A DNA stretch of 64,000 bases from Gigaspora rosea (lineage: Eukaryota; Glomeromycota; Glomeromycetes; Diversisporales; Gigasporaceae): assembly GCA_003550325.1 (NCBI GenBank), contig QKWP01001126.1:97810-161809 (forward strand), given 5' to 3'. This document shows, piece after piece, positions 57,158 to 64,000 of the stretch. How positions within the stretch are numbered: position 1 is the stretch's first letter; every line of letters begins with the position of its first letter. A program made the position numbers and the translations under genes. Below the pieces are notes generated by a model. It saw only the letters and a list, made by a program, of their open reading frames with translations. It was not told the origin of the DNA and ran no database searches.

Positions 57158-57234
57158 CTAGTTGGACTTGAACTAGCAATCTAACAAATATGACCCAGAG
57201 TACTAATCACTATACTATTGACCCAGGGTCCCTT
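57158..57234 (-). tRNA. Degenerate tRNA-like sequence (pseudo-tRNA or SINE head)
   Basis: On the minus strand, AGGGACCCTGGGTC is followed by an A-box-like TAGTATAGTGATTAGTACTC and a B-box-like AGTTCAAGTCC. The D-arm and T-arm can be drawn, but the acceptor stem does not close, so it is not a working tRNA. A SINE head is possible. Confidence 0.4.
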
Positions 57235-57949
57235 TATTTATATATAAATAGTACTACAGTTAAAAATTTTTAACTCATAATTTAAATACAGTTGATAATA
57301 CTGCAAAGCTACTACCCAAGCTATAAAAATATTGTGAAGTTACTGGGTTGTAGCTAGTAATGGACAATGTGCAAAATTTTTAATATAAGATTATCTAGTC
57401 TGCATTAGCATATTATCTAGTCTGTATTAACAAATTATTTAGCCTGCTTTAAATAAGCGAGTCAATTCCTTATTAGCATTTTATGTAGATAATATATTAT
57501 AAATGCATTAACTTTTTATTTGTTTCTTATTTCATATATATTTGTAAATATATACATACAGAATTAATAAGCAAACTATGTGTTAAAATAAATTTTTTAA
57601 ATTGTTTTTATTTTTTTTTTATTTTTTAAAATGCCATAGTTGAAACTTTATTTAAGTAAAAAGAATAATGCATTTACATTTAAAGATTTCAAAACTATAT
57701 TTGTGTTACTGTAAACAGGCACCCAATGTGACATTACACCCCTATTATCTATATGTGCTATGATTAATTGTTTCAAATTAATTGACTAGCTAGAATAGGT
57801 TGGAGAAGACCTCTGGCATATGCTACAACATTATTGTATACAGTTTGTTAAAGAAAAATCTTGTAAGAACCATTTTTTTATAAAAGAGAAAAAATCTATA
57901 TGAGATATATTTTAATTGTTGTATAGGATGTACTTGGAAAAAAATATTT
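57235..57949. other. Intergenic, nothing recognised
   Basis: AT-rich. Contains repeated TTATCTAGTCTGYATTA words near 57390-57430. Confidence 0.5.
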
Positions 57950-60900
57950 TCATTTTTTTGTTTTTGAAGTTATATTGCAAGCATGTTTCCATTGATGTTG
58001 AGAGATATTTCAAGAAGACCAAATAGTATTTTGAAACCAATCCAAGAGATTGTTAGACAAAGTAGTAAGGAATAATTTAGTTTGTTTAGTGGTAAGTAAT
58101 TTAATATTTTCAAAAACATTAAAAGAATAAATTTCAATAATATAGTATAAGAAAAGGTTATATTTTGGGCTAGGTGTGTTAAGTTGAATTTAAGAAGAAT
58201 GTTAAGAATTGTAACTGAAGATATAGTAGTAATTTTGAGAGAAGTGAGTATCTCAGTAATTATACTAATTATAGATTGTTGAATATTATTGTTGTCATTT
58301 GAGCAGATAAGTATATGTAAAGTATCTTCAGTATCTGAACAGCGAGAACATTTTGAAGTAGAATGTAGGATATAGGTATAGGTAGCGAATATGAATGTTT
58401 TCCATTGTTGGGAGATTGTTAGTTAAGATTTTAATTCTAAAAAAATATTTAGAATAATTGTATTCAAGTGTATTTAGAATAGCAAAACATAGTGTTCAAT
58501 TAATTTCAGATATGCTTTTAAATATTTTAAGTGTAGTCCAGGAGTATAGTTCTAGTATAGTATATATATATTTTTGATAAAAGTATATATTTTAAAAGAA
58601 ATAAGATGAGTGTTCCACTTAAAATAGATTGGTAGATTTAGAAAATCATGGATAATTTTAAGTATTGGTTTGTTAGTTCCACGTTTTGCAAGTAGGTCTG
58701 CTTGGTTATGGAAGGAATTAAGATGTGATTTGACTTTGTGTAGGGTAAATGAAATGTTTTTGATAGATTTAATTTGATTAATAATAGATATAATATCCCA
58801 ATTTTTGTTTTGTATGTTTTTGAAAAGTGTATTTGTTTTAGGTTTTTGATTGCAGTATTGTTATCTAAATGGATATTTATATGAGTATTATTAGAGATTG
58901 TAAGAAGAAGAGAAATAATTGCTTCAAGTTCAATTCATGTTGAATCTGGATATGGAGTAGTAGCTGCATTGAATTTAATAGAGGTATTGTTTTTACAAAT
59001 TCAGCCAATACCAGATTTGATATTTGAAGATTGTAGATTTTGAATTGAAGCATTTGTATAAAAGTGTAGATCTTGTGAAGCTAGATTTTGAATGAGTGTT
59101 AGAAGACTAGTAAGTTGATGTTGGTAAATAGTATATTGGTTAGATGGTGTAAGAGTTGTATCTCTTGTGTAGGAATATAAACTTGTAGTATAGATTGAAA
59201 GGAGGTTGTAGCAATAGTAAGGTTGAATATATGGATTAGAGCAAGAATTTCTTTGTAATCTATTTAAATATATATTGGAATTTTGAGTTTGCTAGTTTGG
59301 TTGTAGGAAAGATTAAATGAAGAAAGGGTATTTAAAGATAGAAGGGTATGGGGTAGTAGCTAGGGTTGGTAAAGTCCTTAGGACCCAGACTTTAGGACCT
59401 GGTCTTTGGACTCAATTTTCAAAAACTGGGTCTTGATTTTGGGACCTAAATCAATAAGTCTTTAAAAAGTCCTAATACAAAAAAAAATTCAAATAAATTT
59501 ATTTTATAATATATATAAATAATTCATAAGTTATATGAAAATATTTACTCAAACCAAATATATGATATAACAAAGCTCTAGAGATGGAATTTTTCTAATA
59601 GGTTTGTTATATTGAGGCTAATTTAAATTTCAAAATTTAAACTTGCCTTCATTATGCAATTAGTGTTCATAAAATCGAGGTTTGTTATCAGTTATAAACT
59701 GGGGTTAAATCGCCATCCAATAAAAATTCAGATTATATAATTTAATAATCACAATATATCAATTATATAGGATGCTTATTAATAAAATTTTTGTAAAAGC
59801 GAAAGTATAATTTATTTAGTAAACTTTTTGAATATAAACTGAACTTTTTTTTTGGTGGTGATTTAACTTTGGTTGTTCGTTATATCGGGCTATACTATAT
59901 ATGATGCATATATAAAATTCGAGTACAAATATATATGATGAACCTAGTCTAGGACTAAATTCTGGACCAAGTTCTGAACTGAACTTAAGTTAATAAAAGT
60001 CCTAGGACTAGTTATAAAAGACTTGGTCTTTAAGTCTATATATTAGGACCTGTAAGTTATTCCCTAGTAGTAGTTGTATAAAACCTAAATTTGAAGAGTT
60101 TATGTATATTGTAGTTTTTGATAAAGAATATTGATGTGATAGAAAGAGATTATTGTTAGAGTTGTAGTATATTTGTATAAGTAAAAAGGAATTAGAAGTT
60201 AATAAAGGTAAAAAAAGATATATTGTATTAATAAAGAAGTTAATTTGGGGTAAGTTAAGATGAGGACATGTAGTTATATTGTATTATTTTGTATAGAATG
60301 GAGGATATTGAAAAACCATAAAGGTTGATGGCCTTTAGTGGGTTTGTTAGTGCGCAAGTAAATATTATTCTATAGAAAAATATATTTATTGTTTGCAGTT
60401 GTAATTTGTTCAATAAATAGTAACCAGTTATTTTTCAAACTATTAATTGTAGAAGTTTGTGGGTTTGTAGAGAGGATATCATAGATTAGGTGTATATTAG
60501 AGAGGAAATCTGTGTGATAAAAATTAAGTAAAAGATTTGATAATGTAATATTGTTTTTGGCTAATTGTGAAAGGTGAAAAATAAGCATAAAATTTTTGTT
60601 TTGTGACTATGTGAAATAAGTAGATTTTGGGTAAGATTGGAATATCATACTTTGGTTAACCTATATTTTTGAGAATTGGATTAGTATTAAATATAAATTC
60701 AATATTAGCAGCACTTGTTTTTTTAATCAAATTGTTGAGAGTAGGTAAATTAAATGTTATAGGATTAGTAAAAACTATATTGTTAATATTTTTAGCAAGG
60801 GAAAGTATTTTTTTGGTTTGAATAGTGAAGAGTCTAGATAGTTTTGTTTGAAGATTTTTATGAATAATACATATTTGTAGAAGATATCCAATAGAGGGTT

Positions 60901-61315
60901 GGAGTATAAGGTTGAAAAGTGATGAGATTTGTAAGGGCGTAAGTTTTTTGTATTTTATTTGATAGATAAAGGTTTCAATTTTGTTAATAATTGCATCAAA
61001 TGTTGGTTTAGTTGAACCATTTCCATCAAGATAGATATCTAAGTATCTAATAACATCATTGGAGTTTCTGGATAGAATAGGTTGATTATTGAATAGAAGG
61101 GGTATTGTTTGGGATTTGTAAAATTTAGATTGAATATGAAGTAAATCAGATTTTGTAGAGTTGACTTCTATATTATTAATTTTATAGAGTTCAGATATGT
61201 CATTGAGAATACTTTGCATAGTTTTGAGTTTTTTGTTTTTATTAATAAAATAGGAATCTATTAATTTCTTGCATAAATAATATACCAAGAATATTGTGTT
61301 CTATATAAGCAAAAA
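57950..61315 (-). pseudogene. Decayed LINE ORF2 on the minus strand
   Basis: Reading on the minus strand from 61315: a damaged RT active site (AYIEHNILGILF, where FADD/YMDD would be expected), then an open stretch 61288-60656 with YLDIYLDGNGSTKPTFD, ISSLFNLILQPSIGYLLQ and NTNPILKNIG, the RT thumb and connection. A frameshifted continuation lies at 60588-60370. After a hAT insertion, RNase H pieces follow: YTNAS near 59060 (normally YTDGS), ELEAI, IHLDN, and LHKVKSHLNSFHNQADLLAK at 58745-58684. The zinc knuckle CSRCSDTEDTLHILIC lies near 58340. Many stops and frameshifts. The 5' part including RT motif A is missing. Confidence 0.82.
59361..60066. mobile_element. hAT-like element inside the LINE, TSD gtagtag
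   Basis: Left TAGGGTTGGTAAAGTCC; right, reversed, TAGGGAATAACTTACAGG. Flanks 59353-59360 (gtagtagc) and 60067-60074 (gtagtagt) match in 7 of 8. AGTCCTAGGACY words near both ends. Non-coding. Confidence 0.82.
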
Positions 61316-61561
61316 TTTTCAATTTCAGTGATTATTTAATATAAGTGATAAGGTTAAATAAATTTGAGCCAATCATTTATGTAATATTAGATAATTATTG
61401 AGTATAAAAGTGACTATTTAATTGAAATTATAAGCCTGTTATAAATAAATTTCTTGTGAATTGTTTATGAATTTTGTATATATATAACCTTGTTATTTAT
61501 AAATTTAGCACATTTATACCTGGTTATGCATCTAATTACTTATAAATTTTATATGCTTATA

Positions 61562-62578
61562 TATAGTTAGACCTTCCTATTGTCATACTCTATATAGTTG
61601 CACCTCTATTCAGTGTTGTACATTTTGGCTGTCCAAGGCCTTTTTTGGCCTTGTCCATGTCCATAATGTTCAAGTATCCAAGATTGTCCAAAGCTTATAT
61701 AGGCTTTAATAATTGTTAAATTTGCTTAAAAAATATATAATTATATATTTTTTAAGGTGCTGAACACATTCTAGTTAAAATTAAAATATATTGTCTTAAT
61801 AAAATTTTAAGTAATTTTACTTTATTTAATTGTCCAAGATTGTCCAAAATTGTCCAAACTACTGTCCAAAGCTGTCCCATAACAACACTGCCTCTATTTA
61901 AGTATTCAATTTTGTATGATGGACTTAAAACCTAGTAAAAAACCTTATTATAGTTACAAATTGTTTATAATCACTATCACTATAAAAATTTGATTTTTTA
62001 ACAATTTTATTATTTAAAAACCCTCATTATAGTTTTCAATTTTTACTAAATATAGATTTTATAAAATTCAATTGGCCAATATTATATTTATGTATATTTA
62101 AAATTATCTATTAAAGTTTCTTAAAGATTTAATCACAAATAACTTTTGATCCAATAACATGATTTGGATGAAATAATTACCAAAATATTTGTCTTAATAA
62201 GATAATTCTAATGAGTTCAAAATTATCAAAATTGAATCACATACTCCTGAGATTGTTAAAAATTTGTATCATTTTACATGATTAAATTTAAATATCTGAG
62301 TAAAAAAATCCTTAAAATCTTAGTATTTTGGAATTAAATTTGGATGATTTTGGACTTTTTAGAATTATCTTATTGAGTTAAACACTCTGGTAGTTATTTT
62401 ATTCAAATTGGGCCACTGGATTAAATTTTTTAATAGTATTTCAAATATGCGCAAATATATTACTTATTGGCTTTTGGTCATATAACTATGATGAAGTATT
62501 TTATTTATAGTTACACCTCTATACAATCACCAAAATAGAGTGTTATGGACTTGGTAATTATAAAGAGGTCTGACTGTA
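61562..62578. mobile_element. Pogo-like element with nested hAT MITE
   Basis: Left TATAGTTAGACCTTCCTATT and right, reversed, TACAGTCAGACCTCTTTATA. A second internal copy of GTTRCACCTCTATNC lies at 61596 and 62510 (inverted). Interior about 740 bp once the nested element is removed; no transposase readable. Confidence 0.8.
61611..61890. mobile_element. hAT-like MITE, 8-bp TSD cctctatt
   Basis: Ends CAGTGTTGT. Flanks 61603-61610 and 61891-61898 are both cctctatt. TTGTCCAARATTGTCCAAA words near both ends. Confidence 0.92.
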
Positions 62579-63259
62579 ATTTGATCGCTTTGTTACTATT
62601 ATAATTTTTAAATATATAATATATTTATATAATAATATTTTAAAACAAATTAATAAAATTAAGACAAATTTGAATTGATAAAATTGATAAATTTAATAAT
62701 TATAAAATTCAAACATTTTTAAAATAGGCAAAATCTATATAAGCATTTTATTTATAATAGATATAGTAAGAATGATAATTATTTTAGCAAAAAATTATAT
62801 TCCTAGTGATGATTTATATATATATATTTATTGATTATGAAAAATTCAGAAACTCTGCTCTATTCAGTGAAATATGCACAGAATTTTTAAAAAAATCAAA
62901 ATTTGACTATTACTAGTTGTAGCAGAGATTTGGAATATATATTAGTTCCCAATAATTGTTTGTTTATTTCTATCATACAATAGTTGTTAGATAAGATTAT
63001 ACAACAGGTTATTGTGAGCTATGATTATTGTACAAACTGGTTATTGTTGGCTTCTTGTACTCTTCTAGTTGTGTGAATTGTAAGTAAAATTGTAAGCAAT
63101 ATTTGTGAATAGCTTTTCTAATATGGGTTACTTACAATCTATATAAATACTAGAAATTAATATAGAAATTATAGGGATTATTAAAAAGAAATGCTATAGA
63201 TATAGCAATCTAAAATGTATTTAAAGTCTGTGATTTTATTCTAATAAAGTTTTCTTGAC
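62579..63259. other. AT-rich intergenic, nothing recognised
   Basis: No gene or paired ends. Confidence 0.6.
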
Positions 63260-63510
63260 TAGTAATTTAAGCTAGCTAAGGTAGCTGTAGCTAAGCTAGC
63301 TTAGCTGCTTATGTAATATGTTCAGCTAGCTAATGCAACTAAAAGCTATTATAATAATTTGGTAAATTTTTAAAAAGAACATAAAATCAGACCAAATACC
63401 CTAAAATATTCTAAATACAAACCAATAGTTATCTATTAGCCAGCTACTTAGCCAATAATTTAGTTGGCTGGCTAAGCTAGCCAACTAAAACTATACAGCT
63501 TAAATTACTA
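63260..63510. mobile_element. MITE with TAGTAATTTAAGCTRGC ends
   Basis: Left TAGTAATTTAAGCTAGC; right, reversed, TAGTAATTTAAGCTGTA. AGCTAGCT words crowd both subterminal regions. The tips look hAT-like, but the 8-bp flanks do not match well. Confidence 0.75.
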
Positions 63511-63536
63511 TTTTCAGCTACAATGTTTTAGTTATA

Positions 63537-63717
63537 TACAGTCATCTCTCTCTAATCTGAACTGCTGGGACTGCTTTTTTTTACTATATAAAAATTTGAA
63601 AAAGTTCTGTTTCAAAAAGTTATATATAGCTTATCCAAACTTTATAATAAAAGTTACAAATATTCTAGGAAATTTTGTTCAGTTTAGAGAGATTCGGATT
63701 AGAGAGAGGCAACTTTA
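63537..63717. mobile_element. Pogo-like MITE with CTCTCTCTAATCYGAA ends
   Basis: Left TACAGTCATCTCTCTCTAAT; right, reversed, TAAAGTTGCCTCTCTCTAAT. 181 bp, non-coding. It directly precedes the next element. Confidence 0.85.
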
Positions 63718-63719
63718 CT

Positions 63720-64000
63720 TATCCCTTAAACCGTATTCCAGGCAAATTTGCCTGGAATTTTTAGAAATATTTACAATTTTTTAAATAAAATAAAATTTTA
63801 TTAAGAATATAGGGTATACTTTATTTATAGAATATTTTCTTTAAAATATATTTTATAAACTTTATTATGAAAATTTTTTAAAGTTATTAATAACCTTTAA
63901 AGTAATAAAAGTTTAAAGTTTTTATTTTAAAATTTTTACTATAAAATTTTTCTTTAGATTTTCTTAAATTTTATATGTTCCCGTCTATAAAAAAAATTTT
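63720..64000. mobile_element. MITE with TATCYCTTAAAC ends, copy 2 (cut by window end)
   Basis: Starts TATCCCTTAAACCGTATTCC and carries a TTCCAGGCAAATTTGCCTGG palindrome where copy 1 (3012-3681) has a different near-palindrome. The phrase ATATGTTCCCGTCTATAAAA (about 63970) matches copy 1. The right end lies outside the window. Confidence 0.75.

Overview
The window looks like a chromosome piece from an arbuscular mycorrhizal fungus, close to Rhizophagus irregularis. This is an inference from very high A+T content, short AT-rich introns with GTRAGT donors and TTAG acceptors, a BTB-BACK-TLDc gene of the type expanded in Glomeromycotina, a SAM methyltransferase of the type common there, RNase H-containing LINEs and dense DNA-transposon debris. 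No bacterial features were seen. There are two assembly gaps (4249-5073 and 16475-16680) and single Ns at 13502 and 42487.

Host genes are sparse. On the plus strand: a 5'-truncated SAM methyltransferase (90-1281), the 3' end of an unknown gene (12480-12824), a small 5' gene fragment (21133-21526), a small secreted-peptide gene (26255-28966) and a short-chain dehydrogenase (36644-38247). On the minus strand: a BTB-BACK-TLDc gene (8034-9706) with one frameshift.

The most striking object is the peptide gene. A signal peptide and a Kex2-cleavable propeptide are followed by 24 homologous units of about 73-95 bp (two are longer, one of them because it carries a MITE). Every unit has the form acceptor AG, exactly three variable nucleotides, donor GTRAGT (or a close variant). 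The array ends at an acceptor followed by an open exon that begins with a Lys-Arg dipeptide. Read as written, this is a gene with 24 consecutive one-codon microexons separated by 25 introns, all in phase 0 and with no stop codon among the microexons. Decayed arrays of similar layout but different sequence lie at 23555-24520 and 14960-15240.

The rest is a museum of nested mobile elements. At least eight hAT-like non-autonomous elements have 7-8 bp target-site duplications. There are pogo/mariner-like MITEs, a 709-bp tRNA-headed SINE with a perfect 15-bp duplication (45677-46385), a 5'-truncated LINE tail with a 16-bp duplication (33622-33773), a nearly complete but dead LINE on the plus strand (50036-54200) and a decayed one on the minus strand (57950-61315).

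Two families of small foldback elements keep a conserved core that contains TTAGGG-like sequence, while their inverted ends differ completely from copy to copy yet always match left to right. An AT low-complexity tract (40725-44880) has absorbed at least five insertions.
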